A stretch of DNA of 9,611 nucleotides, taken from contig JAUYMV010000545.1 of the NCBI GenBank assembly GCA_030698645.1, forward strand, positions 1-9,611, written 5' to 3'. How positions within the stretch are numbered: position 1 is the stretch's first letter; every line of letters begins with the position of its first letter. The notes beneath the pieces were generated by a model. It did no database searches. It saw only the letters and a program-made list of their open reading frames with translations, and was not told the origin of the DNA. This document shows positions 1 to 6,719 of this stretch, in pieces. The DNA comes from Mesorhizobium sp. Lineage in GTDB: Bacteria; Pseudomonadota; Alphaproteobacteria; Rhizobiales; Rhizobiaceae. The position numbers were made by a program, and so were the translations under genes.

Positions 1-1942
1 CGTCAGGCAGGCGGCCCTGGTGACGCATGCCCGCAAGGCCTGGGACCGCGCCATCGAGCTCGGCGAGGAGCACGGCTACCGCAACGCCCAGGCGACCGTC
101 ATCGCCCCCACCGGCACGATCGGCCTGGTCATGGACTGCGACACCACAGGCATCGAGCCCGACTTCGCGCTGGTCAAGTTCAAGAAGCTCGCCGGCGGCG
201 GCTACTTCAAGATCATCAACCGCGCCGTGCCGGAGGCGCTGCGCACCCTCGGCTACTCGGAAGCCCAGATCGCCGAGATCGAGGCCTACGCGGTCGGCCA
301 CGGCAATCTCAACCAGTCGCCCGGCATCAACGCCGCGACGCTGCGCGCCAAGGGCTTTACCGACGAGAAGATCGCGGCGCTCAACGCCGCCACCGGCCAG
401 GCCTTCGACATCAAGTTCGTCTTCAACCAGTGGACGCTCGGCGTCGACTGGGTGAAGGAGACTTTTGGCTTCACCGAGGAGCAGCTCAACGACTTTTCGT
501 TCGAGATGCTGCCGGCGCTCGGCTTCTCCAGGAAGGACATCGAGGCCGCCAACATCCATGTCTGCGGGGCGATGACGCTGGAAGGCGCGCCGCACCTCAA
601 GGACGAGCACCTGCCCGTCTTTGACTGCGCCAATCCGTGCGGCAAGATCGGCAAGCGCTATCTCTCGGTCGACAGCCACATCCAGATGATGGCCGCCGCC
701 CAGCCCTTCATCTCGGGCGCCATTTCGAAAACCATCAACATGGCCAACGACGCCACCGTCGAGGACTGCAAGAACGCCTACATGCTGTCCTGGAAGCTGG
801 CGCTGAAGGCGAACGCGCTCTACCGCGACGGCTCGAAGCTGTCGCAGCCGCTGAACTCTTCGCTGATCGCCGACGAGGACGACGAGGAGGACGAACTGCT
901 CGAGGCGCTGGCCGCGGCGCCCGCCGCGCAGAAGGCCGTGATGATGACCGAGCGCATCATCGAGCGCATCGTCGAGCGCGTCAGCCGCGAGCAGGAAAAG
1001 CTGCCGACCCGCCGCAAGGGCTACACCCAGAAGGCCAAGATCGGCGGCAACACCATCTTCCTGCGCACCGGCGAATATGATGACGGCCGCCTCGGCGAGA
1101 TCTTCATCGACATGAACAAGGAGGGCGCGACGCTCCGCGGCCTGCTCAACAACTTCGCCATCGCCATCTCGCTCGGCCTGCAGTACGGCGTGCCGCTCGA
1201 GGAATATGTGCACGCCTTCACCTTCACCAAGTTCGAGCCGGCCGGCCCCGTCCAGGGCAACGACGCGATCAAGAGCGCCTCGTCGATCCTCGACTACATC
1301 TTCCGCGAGCTCGCCGTCTCCTATCTCGGCCGCCACGACCTCGCCCATGTCGACCAGTCCGACTTCTCCAACACGACCCTCGGGCGCGGCATTTCGGAAG
1401 GCAAGACCGACGCCGTCTCCAAGGGGCTCACCCGCGGCACCTCGCTGAAGATCGTCGCCGGCAAGGGCGCCAACGATCCGAAGGGCTTTGCCGGCGGCGC
1501 GGGCGGCGGCGGCGGTGACGGCAACGCACGGGTCGGCGGCCAGGGCTCAAGCTCCGGCGGCGGCTTCGCGCCCGCCGGCGGCAAATCCTCCGCGCCGATG
1601 GCCTTCTCCGGCTCCAACGTGCTGGCGCTGTCCTCCGCCCAGGCGACGCTCACCGTCGAGCGCACCAGCGAAGTCGTCGCCTACAAGCGCGACTACGAGG
1701 AAGTCCGCGAGTTCGCCGACGACTCCACCTCCAGGGACCTCGACCGCCTCGACGCACTCTTCACCGACACGGCAGCCCGCGAAGCCGCCGACGCCAAGGC
1801 GCTCGCCAACGACCGCAGGCTCAAATCGCTGATGCAGGGCTACACGGGCAATTCCTGCTCGGAGTGCCAGAACTTCACGATGGTCCGGAACGGGACGTGC
1901 GAGAAGTGCGATACGTGCGGGGCGACGTCAGGGTGTAGCTGA
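1..1942 (+). CDS. nrdJ: Vitamin B12-dependent (class II) ribonucleotide reductase, C-terminal half; 5' end outside window
   Basis: Reduces ribonucleotides to deoxyribonucleotides by an adenosylcobalamin-generated thiyl radical, supplying DNA precursors in the cytoplasm. The frame is open from base 2, so the start lies upstream and about 646 codons are visible; proteobacterial NrdJ proteins usually have about 1,200 residues, so roughly half is missing. Numbering from the GTG codon at base 20 (an arbitrary internal point), visible family motifs are [20 protein letters not shown] (29-48), [13 protein letters not shown] (201-213) and [14 protein letters not shown] (228-241). An acidic stretch (285-295) and a charged helical segment (309-327) follow. 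Next come a conserved region ending near 480, a Gly/Ser-rich linker (about 490-530), and a C-terminal tail with C613, C616, C627, C630, C633 and C639. In this family the tail cysteines are thought to bind zinc and to relay reducing equivalents to the active site. The gene ends TGA and is followed by an intrinsic terminator. The family call is secure; substrate phosphorylation level cannot be told from this half. Confidence 0.96.
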   Translation, partial: VRQAALVTHARKAWDRAIELGEEHGYRNAQATVIAPTGTIGLVMDCDTTGIEPDFALVKFKKLAGGGYFKIINRAVPEALRTLGYSEAQIAEIEAYAVGHGNLNQSPGINAATLRAKGFTDEKIAALNAATGQAFDIKFVFNQWTLGVDWVKETFGFTEEQLNDFSFEMLPALGFSRKDIEAANIHVCGAMTLEGAPHLKDEHLPVFDCANPCGKIGKRYLSVDSHIQMMAAAQPFISGAISKTINMANDATVEDCKNAYMLSWKLALKANALYRDGSKLSQPLNSSLIADEDDEEDELLEALAAAPAAQKAVMMTERIIERIVERVSREQEKLPTRRKGYTQKAKIGGNTIFLRTGEYDDGRLGEIFIDMNKEGATLRGLLNNFAIAISLGLQYGVPLEEYVHAFTFTKFEPAGPVQGNDAIKSASSILDYIFRELAVSYLGRHDLAHVDQSDFSNTTLGRGISEGKTDAVSKGLTRGTSLKIVAGKGANDPKGFAGGAGGGGGDGNARVGGQGSSSGGGFAPAGGKSSAPMAFSGSNVLALSSAQATLTVERTSEVVAYKRDYEEVREFADDSTSRDLDRLDALFTDTAAREAADAKALANDRRLKSLMQGYTGNSCSECQNFTMVRNGTCEKCDTCGATSGCS

Positions 1943-1981
1943 GGGGGGGATTTTGTCTGTCATTCTAAGATTGATTGCTAT

Positions 1982-2015
1982 AACTCCACCTGCCCACCGG
2001 CGGGTGGAGTTTTTT
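1982..2015 (+). terminator. Rho-independent terminator of nrdJ
   Basis: A perfect 9-bp inverted repeat (AACTCCACC at 1982-1990, GGTGGAGTT at 2003-2011) encloses a 12-base loop, and six T residues run from 2010 to 2015. It lies 39 bases after the nrdJ stop codon. Orientation and T-tract point to termination of plus-strand transcription from nrdJ. It stands only 24 bases before the start of the next plus-strand gene, so that gene is unlikely to depend mainly on read-through. Confidence 0.9.
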
Positions 2016-2039
2016 GCTCCAAGAGATTCATAATTTCGA

Positions 2040-2918
2040 ATGGCTTACCTTGAGCATATTCCGACTAGAACTATTTACCACTATACTTCAGAAAACGGCT
2101 TGAGTGGAATCTTGCATTCTCGTGAGCTTTGGCTGTCCGATTTACAGTCATCGAACGACCCAAGAGATATACATATGGGCCTGCAGACAATCAATAAAAT
2201 AACTACGCAGATAAGCGAGCGGGACTACTCTAACGAGAATTCAAAAGTACTTTTGCAACTAACATCCAAGTTAATAAATTATTTTCAGGATGCCCGCTGC
2301 TATACAGCGTGCTTTACCCCTCATGCAGATAATATTAACATGTGGCGTGAGTATGCGGACGGTGGCCGCGGCTATTCCATTGGTTTTAAGCCCCGCGCGA
2401 TCACCGACATGCATGGGCGGATCTATAAGGTGAGGTATATCGACGATAGCAAGCATGAGGAAATCTACAATCTAGTTTCCGATATTGTCAAACCTATCGA
2501 AGTATATGGCGAGAACATATTCAAAGACATGGAAAAGGAACTAGAGATCGGCAGCACTCTGATTTCCATTATTAACTCACTAAAGCATCATACATGGGAG
2601 TACGAGGACGAAATCCGGCTTACATTCGCATCAGGCAACGAGCCTCCTCCGCGCCGAGTTCCCGTCTCGCTATCCCTTGACGGAACAGAGCGACCTTGGG
2701 CAAAGCCGAGGGTGCGGCAAACCAGTGAACATGAGATAAAGTTCCATTCGCTCCCTTTTGGAAAATTTTCTAATGGCAAGAATGACCCAAAGGAGGCTAT
2801 CTTTGAAGTTGTAATTGGCTCAAAGGCAGATATGACCGAAGGTGACGTAAGGCGTTTGCTGCTGGACACAGGATTCAGTGGATTTGCGATTCGGAAATCA
2901 TCGTGTGAGTTCCGTTAG
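2040..2918 (+). CDS. DUF2971 domain protein, probably horizontally acquired
   Basis: A 292-residue protein with the DUF2971 pattern. IYHYTSENGLSGIL (12-25) and LWLSDLQSSNDP (30-41) open it. CFTPHADNINMWREYADGG (91-109) leads into GYSIGF (111-116), and WEYEDEIRL (186-194) and VVIGSK (257-262) follow. The biochemical function of the family is not established to my knowledge. No signal peptide or membrane helix is seen, so it is probably cytoplasmic. The start is fixed by an in-frame TAA at 2031-2033; the only upstream purine run, AAGAGA at 2021-2026, is a weak and distant ribosome binding site. Composition differs from the neighbours: 19 of 60 bases are G/C at 2221-2280, against 45 of 60 at 3841-3900 in phaC, and TTA and ATA codons appear. 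It sits alone between the nrdJ terminator and the convergent phaC. I infer recent acquisition and possibly a defence or toxin-like role; the H-Y-T opening recalls ADP-ribosyltransferase folds, but that is unproven. Family assignment is fairly sure, role is not. Confidence 0.85.
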   Translation: MAYLEHIPTRTIYHYTSENGLSGILHSRELWLSDLQSSNDPRDIHMGLQTINKITTQISERDYSNENSKVLLQLTSKLINYFQDARCYTACFTPHADNINMWREYADGGRGYSIGFKPRAITDMHGRIYKVRYIDDSKHEEIYNLVSDIVKPIEVYGENIFKDMEKELEIGSTLISIINSLKHHTWEYEDEIRLTFASGNEPPPRRVPVSLSLDGTERPWAKPRVRQTSEHEIKFHSLPFGKFSNGKNDPKEAIFEVVIGSKADMTEGDVRRLLLDTGFSGFAIRKSSCEFR

Positions 2919-2958
2919 TTTATACTCTCCAATCTATACAACAGGGTAATCTTAACGG

Positions 2959-2983
2959 AACGCGCCACCAACGTCAGCGCGTT
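2959..2983. repeat. Inverted repeat between convergent genes
   Basis: Perfect 7-bp arms, AACGCGC at 2959-2965 and GCGCGTT at 2977-2983, enclose an 11-base loop, 40 bases after the DUF2971 stop and about 95 bases beyond the phaC stop. Position suits a bidirectional terminator, but there is no T-tract on either side, so that role is a guess. The rest of 2919-3078 shows no gene or other clear signal. Confidence 0.35.
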
Positions 2984-3078
2984 ACACACTACGACCAGCG
3001 AAGTAATGTGGCCGAAAGCACCGCACCCTACCCTTTCTCCCCCCGGGAGTAGCCATATCCCCTCTCGCCGATCCGACC

Positions 3079-4953
3079 TCACCCCTGAAACACATACGCC
3101 CCCGGCGCCGGCGCGATCTGCGCGAGGCCTTTGTCCGGGGCGCCTGTCGCCGGCGGCGGAACGAGGCCGGTGCTCTTGCCTTCCAGCCAGGCCGCCCATT
3201 CCGGCCACCAGGATCCCTCCCCGGGCGTCGACCTGGCCAGCCAGTCGTCCGGCCCGACATAGTGCGCGCCCATCGGGCGGTGCGACGCGTGGTAGCGGCT
3301 GCGCGGATCGCCGGGTCGGTTGACGATGCCGCTGTTGTGTCCGCCGCTGGTCAGCACGAAGGTCAGGTCGCAGTCGGTGAACAGCTGCGTCTTGTAGACC
3401 GACCGCCACGGCGCGATATGGTCCGTCTCGGTGGCCACCACGAACATCGGGGCGGCAATGTCCTTGAGCGCGATGACGCGGCCCTCGACCGCGAAGCGCC
3501 CCGCCGTCAGGCGGTTCTCCAGAAACAGGCTCCTCAGATACTCGGAATGCATCCGCGCCGGCATCCGCGTGGTGTCGGCCGCCCAGACGCCCATGTCGGT
3601 CGGCAGATCGTCCTGGCCGAGAAAATAGCGCCGGACCGCGCGCGACCAGATCAGATCCTCGGAGCGGATCGTCGAGAAGGTGCGCGCCATTTGCGGACGG
3701 TCGAGATAGCCCTGATACCACATCATGTCCTCGAGGAAGGCGACCTGGCTCTCGTCGACGAAGAGCAGCAGTTCGCCGGCCTCGGCGAAATCGACCTGCG
3801 CGGCCATCAGCGTGATGCTGGCCAGCCGCTCGTCGCGATCGCGCGCCATCGTCGCCGCCGTGATCGCCAGGATCGTGCCGCCGAGGCAGTAGCCGACCGC
3901 ATGGACCTTGCGCTCCGGCACGATGGCATTGACCGCATCGAGCGCCGTCATGACGCCCGCCCCGCGGTAGTCCTCCAGCGACAGGTCGGCCTTTTCGGCG
4001 GTCGGGTTGCACCACGAGATCATGAAGACCGTGAAACCCCGGCCGACGAGGTAATTGACCATCGAATTCGCCGGCGAGAGGTCGAGGATGTAGTATTTCA
4101 TGATCCATGCCGGCACGATCAGCACCGGCTCCGCCTGGGCTAGCGCGGTTTGCGGCGCATACTGGATCAGTTCGAACAATTCGTTGCGGAAGACCACGGT
4201 GCCCGGCGTGCAGGCGAGGTCCTCGCCGACGCGGAACCCGTCGGGCGCCGGATCGTGGGTCTGGGTCAAGGTCTTCAGCATGTCCGCCGCGAAATGCGCC
4301 GCGCCCTCGGTCAGGTTGCGCCCGCCCGTTGCCACGGTCGCGGCGAGGATCTCGGGGTTCAGCGCGGGGAAATTCGACGGCGCCACCGTGTCGAGCGCCT
4401 GGCGCGCCATGAACCGGGCCCGGTCCGCATCTTCGGGCCGCAACCCGCGCAATTGATCGGTCGCGTGATCCCACCAGTCCTGAACGGCGAGGAATCCCTG
4501 CTGCCAGAGATGGAACGGCGGCGTCTGCCAGCCCGGATGGTCGAAGCGATGGTCATAGGGCTTGGGCGCGAATGGCGGGGCGGCATCGGCATCGAATTTG
4601 GCAAGATGGCGCGCCAGCTCCAGGGCGCTTTGCCCGGCGCGTTCGGCAAGCTCGAGCTGGCGCCCGGGCGAAGCGCTCATGTGGAACGCCCAATCCGCCC
4701 AGGCGTCGATGAAGGAATGAAGCGAGACGCCCCCGCTCAGCCGGGCCATCGCCGCGCGCACGCCGCGATCGAGGTTCAGATGGGGATGCTCCGGCGGTCG
4801 AGCGCCGTGGGCCGCCATCGGCCGCCCGGCCTTCGGAGATTTCCCGGGCATCGACGGTTTCTCCGACACGGAGGTCGCCAAGCCCGCCTCCCCGGCGATC
4901 CGCTCTTGCCTATGGTTCAAGATAGCCTCCATCCACATGAGATGCCCGCGCAT
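3079..4953 (-). CDS. phaC: Class I poly(3-hydroxyalkanoate) synthase (PHA/PHB polymerase)
   Basis: Polymerises (R)-3-hydroxyacyl-CoA, usually 3-hydroxybutyryl-CoA, into PHA storage granules, working at the granule surface. The longest form is 624 residues. Residues about 57-107 match the PHBC_N type N-terminal extension (NLDRGVRAAMARL, ADWAFHMSASPGRQLEL). The PhaC N-terminal domain follows (HRFDHPGWQ 135-143, ARQALDTVAPSNFPALNPE 183-201, GGRNLTEG 210-217), then an alpha/beta-hydrolase domain. The lipase-like box GYCLGG (354-359) holds nucleophile C356; D511 (ETDHIAPW) and H539 (SGGHNSG) complete the Cys-Asp-His triad. The end (APAPGAYVFQG) is class I-like. The start is uncertain: ATG at 4953, 4938 and 4932 are all in frame and none has a strong ribosome binding site, so the protein may be up to 7 residues shorter. 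No phaA, phaB, phaR, phasin or depolymerase gene lies beside it, so precursor genes must be elsewhere. Very long open frames on both strands here reflect GC bias. Confidence 0.96.
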   Translation of the reverse strand: MRGHLMWMEAILNHRQERIAGEAGLATSVSEKPSMPGKSPKAGRPMAAHGARPPEHPHLNLDRGVRAAMARLSGGVSLHSFIDAWADWAFHMSASPGRQLELAERAGQSALELARHLAKFDADAAPPFAPKPYDHRFDHPGWQTPPFHLWQQGFLAVQDWWDHATDQLRGLRPEDADRARFMARQALDTVAPSNFPALNPEILAATVATGGRNLTEGAAHFAADMLKTLTQTHDPAPDGFRVGEDLACTPGTVVFRNELFELIQYAPQTALAQAEPVLIVPAWIMKYYILDLSPANSMVNYLVGRGFTVFMISWCNPTAEKADLSLEDYRGAGVMTALDAVNAIVPERKVHAVGYCLGGTILAITAATMARDRDERLASITLMAAQVDFAEAGELLLFVDESQVAFLEDMMWYQGYLDRPQMARTFSTIRSEDLIWSRAVRRYFLGQDDLPTDMGVWAADTTRMPARMHSEYLRSLFLENRLTAGRFAVEGRVIALKDIAAPMFVVATETDHIAPWRSVYKTQLFTDCDLTFVLTSGGHNSGIVNRPGDPRSRYHASHRPMGAHYVGPDDWLARSTPGEGSWWPEWAAWLEGKSTGLVPPPATGAPDKGLAQIAPAPGAYVFQG

Positions 4954-5011
4954 TCATGCCATGCGTGGAACACTGGTGAATTGATCGAAAACAACATGAC
5001 GGCGGCGTGAC

Positions 5012-5068
5012 GGCCCTCCTTCGGGCCCGGATCCTCCCCCGTTTACGGGGGAGGTGGCCCAACGGGCC
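5012..5068. repeat. Cluster of three adjacent GC-rich palindromes, probable dispersed rhizobial intergenic repeat
   Basis: Three perfect inverted repeats stand side by side. GGCCC (5012-5016) pairs with GGGCC (5023-5027). CCTCCCCCG (5033-5041) pairs with CGGGGGAGG (5046-5054) across the four-base loop TTTA. GGCCC (5056-5060) pairs with GGGCC (5064-5068) across AAC. Stacked GC-rich hairpins in a non-coding gap are typical of the RIME-like short repeats that rhizobial genomes carry in many copies. The pairings are read directly; membership of a repeat family is inferred and needs a genome-wide count. Confidence 0.6.
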
Positions 5069-5222
5069 CTTGGGGGGGCGAGCGCTCAGCCCGTGGACAG
5101 ATTCCGCCCCCCTCTCACGCCAACCCCTTGCCCCCATTCGCCATTCACGATCTTCCCGTCACCCCCGATCCACCCTGAAGCGCCGCGATACGTCCTGACC
5201 GGGAGGCCGTCGATTCATCGTG

Positions 5223-5246
5223 CTTCTCCCCGCAAGCGGGGAGAAG
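5223..5246. repeat. 24-bp near-perfect palindrome, probable dispersed intergenic repeat
   Basis: Eleven-base arms CTTCTCCCCGC (5223-5233) and GCGGGGAGAAG (5236-5246) are exact reverse complements around AA. It lies 17 bases beyond the stop codon of the minus-strand YghU-type gene and could form a hairpin at the end of that transcript, though no T-tract follows in that direction. Palindromes of this kind (CTTCTCCCCGC and its complement) are common between genes in rhizobia, so a mobile or dispersed repeat that doubles as a transcript end is likely. Confidence 0.65.
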
Positions 5247-5263
5247 GGAAGGCTCGCCCGCCC

Positions 5264-6124
5264 CTACGCCAATTTGTCCTGCGTCCTGGTCTCGAAATCA
5301 CTGGCGTCGTGGCGCTCGCGCAGCTGGCCGGCGAGGTCGCCAGTCTGCCGGTTGACCATGCGGCCGCGCGCCACCGCCGGGCGGGCCAGGATCTGGTCGG
5401 CCCAGCGGATGACGTTTCTGTATTCATGCACGGAGAGGAATTCCCCGGAATTGTAGTTCCAGCCCTTCACCAGCCCGCCGTACCAGGGCCATACCGCCAT
5501 GTCTGCGATCGTGTAGGCGTCGCCCGCCAGATACTCCGTCTCGGCGAGGCGCCGGTCGAGCACGTCGAGCTGACGCTTCACCTCCATGGCGAAGCGGTTG
5601 ATCGGGTACTCCCATTTCTCCGGCGCATAGGCATAGAAATGGCCGAAGCCGCCGCCGAGATAGGGCGCCGATCCCATCTGCCAGAACAGCCAGTTCATCG
5701 TCTCCGCCCGGGCCGGCATGTCGGTCGGCAGGAAGGCGCCGAATTTTTCGGCGAGATAGAACAGGATCGAGCCCGACTCGAAGACGCGGACCGGCGTCGT
5801 GCCGCTGCGGTCCATCAAAGCGGGGATCTTGGAGTTCGGATTGACCGCCACGAAACCGGAGCCGAACTGGTCGCCCTCGTTGATGCGGATCAGCCAGGCG
5901 TCGTATTCGGCGCCCGTGTGGCCCGCCGCCAGAAGCTCCTCGAGCATGATGGTCACCTTGACGCCGTTCGGCGTCGCCAGCGAATAGAGCTGCAGCGGAT
6001 GCTTTCCGACCGGCAGCTCCCTGTCATGCGTCGGTCCGGCGATCGGGCGGTTGATGTTGGCGAACTGGCCGCCATTCTCCTTGTCCCAGGTCCAGACTTT
6101 CGGCGGCGTGTAGATATCGGACAT
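5264..6124 (-). CDS. yghU: YghU-type glutathione S-transferase / glutathione-dependent disulfide-bond oxidoreductase
   Basis: A 286-residue cytoplasmic protein of the Nu-class GST group. E. coli YghU, of nearly the same length (288), binds glutathione and reduces disulfides and organic peroxides. The N-terminal thioredoxin-like domain shows the glutathione-site motif ATPNGVKV (50-57), the cis-proline loop NPNSKIPAL (95-103) and the ESGSI motif (116-120). The helical C-terminal domain carries GDAYTIADMAVWPW (201-214), including the TIAD helix N-cap typical of GSTs. The conserved N-terminal extension (about 1-45, with FANINRPIAG) is diagnostic of YghU rather than ordinary GSTs. An in-frame ATG at 6187 would add 21 residues, but the ATG at 6124 is preferred: it gives the family length and has GGGAG (6134-6138) nine bases upstream. 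The gene is separated from both neighbours and appears to be transcribed alone. Confidence 0.94.
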   Translation of the reverse strand: MSDIYTPPKVWTWDKENGGQFANINRPIAGPTHDRELPVGKHPLQLYSLATPNGVKVTIMLEELLAAGHTGAEYDAWLIRINEGDQFGSGFVAVNPNSKIPALMDRSGTTPVRVFESGSILFYLAEKFGAFLPTDMPARAETMNWLFWQMGSAPYLGGGFGHFYAYAPEKWEYPINRFAMEVKRQLDVLDRRLAETEYLAGDAYTIADMAVWPWYGGLVKGWNYNSGEFLSVHEYRNVIRWADQILARPAVARGRMVNRQTGDLAGQLRERHDASDFETRTQDKLA

Positions 6125-6250
6125 CGGTTCCGGCTCCCGGCTTTCGCTTTCGGTTGGCGTGAGGGGCGCGCGGCCCTTCACAGCCAACAGATAGTCGCGC
6201 TCGGCGCGCGATGCCAGAACTCTCCGATGGACCAGGGCACGTCCGTTCGG

Positions 6251-6284
6251 CGGCCGGCCGTCCTTTCGGAAGCCGGGCCGGCCG
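6251..6284 (-). terminator. GC-rich hairpin after the 65-residue gene, possible terminator
   Basis: Perfect 9-bp arms, CGGCCGGCC (6251-6259) and GGCCGGCCG (6276-6284), surround a 16-base loop that can itself pair TCC with GGA. The hairpin starts 6 bases beyond the stop codon of the small minus-strand gene, the position expected of its terminator. There is no T-tract, so termination strength is uncertain. The rest of 6125-6290 holds the YghU gene leader and no other gene. Confidence 0.45.
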
Positions 6285-6290
6285 TTCAGC

Positions 6291-6488
6291 TCACGCGCAG
6301 CACCAGCCGGCCTTTTGCGCCGCGGCGATCACATGGGCCGGCGGCAGAGCGGGGTCGGACGCGGCGCGATCGCCCGCCTGCAACATCAGCATGCGCACTT
6401 CTTCGGGGCGCGCGTTCGACCGCTTGATCACCAGTTGCACCATCGGATCGGCGAGCAGTTCGTTCAAAGTGGATATCGTGTCGCTCAT
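6291..6488 (-). CDS. Small hypothetical protein, 65 residues
   Basis: I do not recognise this protein. It begins MSDTISTLNELLADPMVQL and ends AAQKAGWCCA. It appears soluble and mainly helical, with no signal peptide or membrane segment, and has two adjacent cysteines two residues from the C-terminus. The case for it being real is its ribosome binding site: AAGGAG on the minus strand (6496-6501), seven bases before ATG at 6488. A hairpin follows directly after the stop. A longer in-frame version from 6614 would add a poor-looking leader and ignore that site. It lies between the GH25 gene (231 bp upstream) and the YghU gene (166 bp downstream), with no evident operon link to either. Confidence 0.7.
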   Translation of the reverse strand: MSDTISTLNELLADPMVQLVIKRSNARPEEVRMLMLQAGDRAASDPALPPAHVIAAAQKAGWCCA

Positions 6489-6495
6489 GGCTGAT

Positions 6496-6501
6496 CTCCT
6501 T
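6496..6501 (-). promoter_or_regulatory. Strong ribosome binding site fixing the start of the 65-residue gene
   Basis: AAGGAG on the minus strand lies seven bases before the ATG at 6488. It is the best Shine-Dalgarno match in the window and picks this start over the in-frame ATG at 6614. Confidence 0.8.
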
Positions 6502-6629
6502 GCATCCGTTCCGCCCGACACAGATGGACTGCAATCATGGCCGGCCGATGATTCAACCGCGGCAATATTCTGACCGATGGCGACGAGATGCTGAGCCGGC
6601 TTGCGAATGCACAAGCGGCCGCGAAATCA

Positions 6630-6668
6630 GCCCGCTTCGGCGCGCTCAGGTGGGTCGGAAAAGCGGGC
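6630..6668. repeat. Inverted repeat downstream of the GH25 gene
   Basis: Eight-base arms GCCCGCTT (6630-6637) and AAGCGGGC (6661-6668) are exact complements across a 23-base loop. The structure begins 51 bases beyond the lysozyme stop codon in the transcribed (minus) direction, where CTGATTT follows the stem. It may be a weak terminator. The rest of 6489-6719 shows no gene; it should include the promoter of the 65-residue gene, which I could not place. Confidence 0.35.
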
Positions 6669-6719
6669 CATGACCATCGGCACGGTCCCAGGCGGAGTAG
6701 AGACGGCGCTACCGATCGT

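Larger units (their letters stand above)
4954..5263. other. Gene-free intergenic stretch with GC-rich palindromes
   Basis: About 310 bp separate the start of phaC from the stop of the YghU-type gene; both genes are on the minus strand. Open frames here translate to low-complexity Arg/Pro/Ser-rich strings and are not credible. The stretch holds palindromes at 5012-5027, 5033-5054, 5056-5068 and 5223-5246, listed separately, and C-rich tracts around 5107-5175. It must also hold the phaC promoter; TTGTTT on the minus strand near 4991-4996 is a possible -35 box, but no convincing -10 box follows. Confidence 0.6.

Noticed and set aside
1488..1832. Gly-coding GGC-rich tract in nrdJ as a possible microsatellite
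   Set aside because: It is irregular and explained by the Gly/Ser linker of the protein.
1943..3078. Attachment-site duplication or transposon ends flanking the DUF2971 gene
   Set aside because: Only loose similarity was seen (TATAACTCC near 1979 and TATACTCTCC near 2921); no exact direct or inverted repeat of useful length.
2915..4474. A 519-codon open frame on the minus strand and a 293-codon one on the plus strand (3262-4143), overlapping phaC
   Set aside because: Both translate to Arg/Gly/Pro/Ala-rich strings without domains and lie over a fully convincing phaC frame; long shadow frames are expected in GC-rich DNA.
5054..6427. A 457-codon plus-strand open frame over the YghU-type gene
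   Set aside because: It crosses palindromic intergenic DNA and is antisense to a recognised glutathione transferase; it has no recognisable motif.
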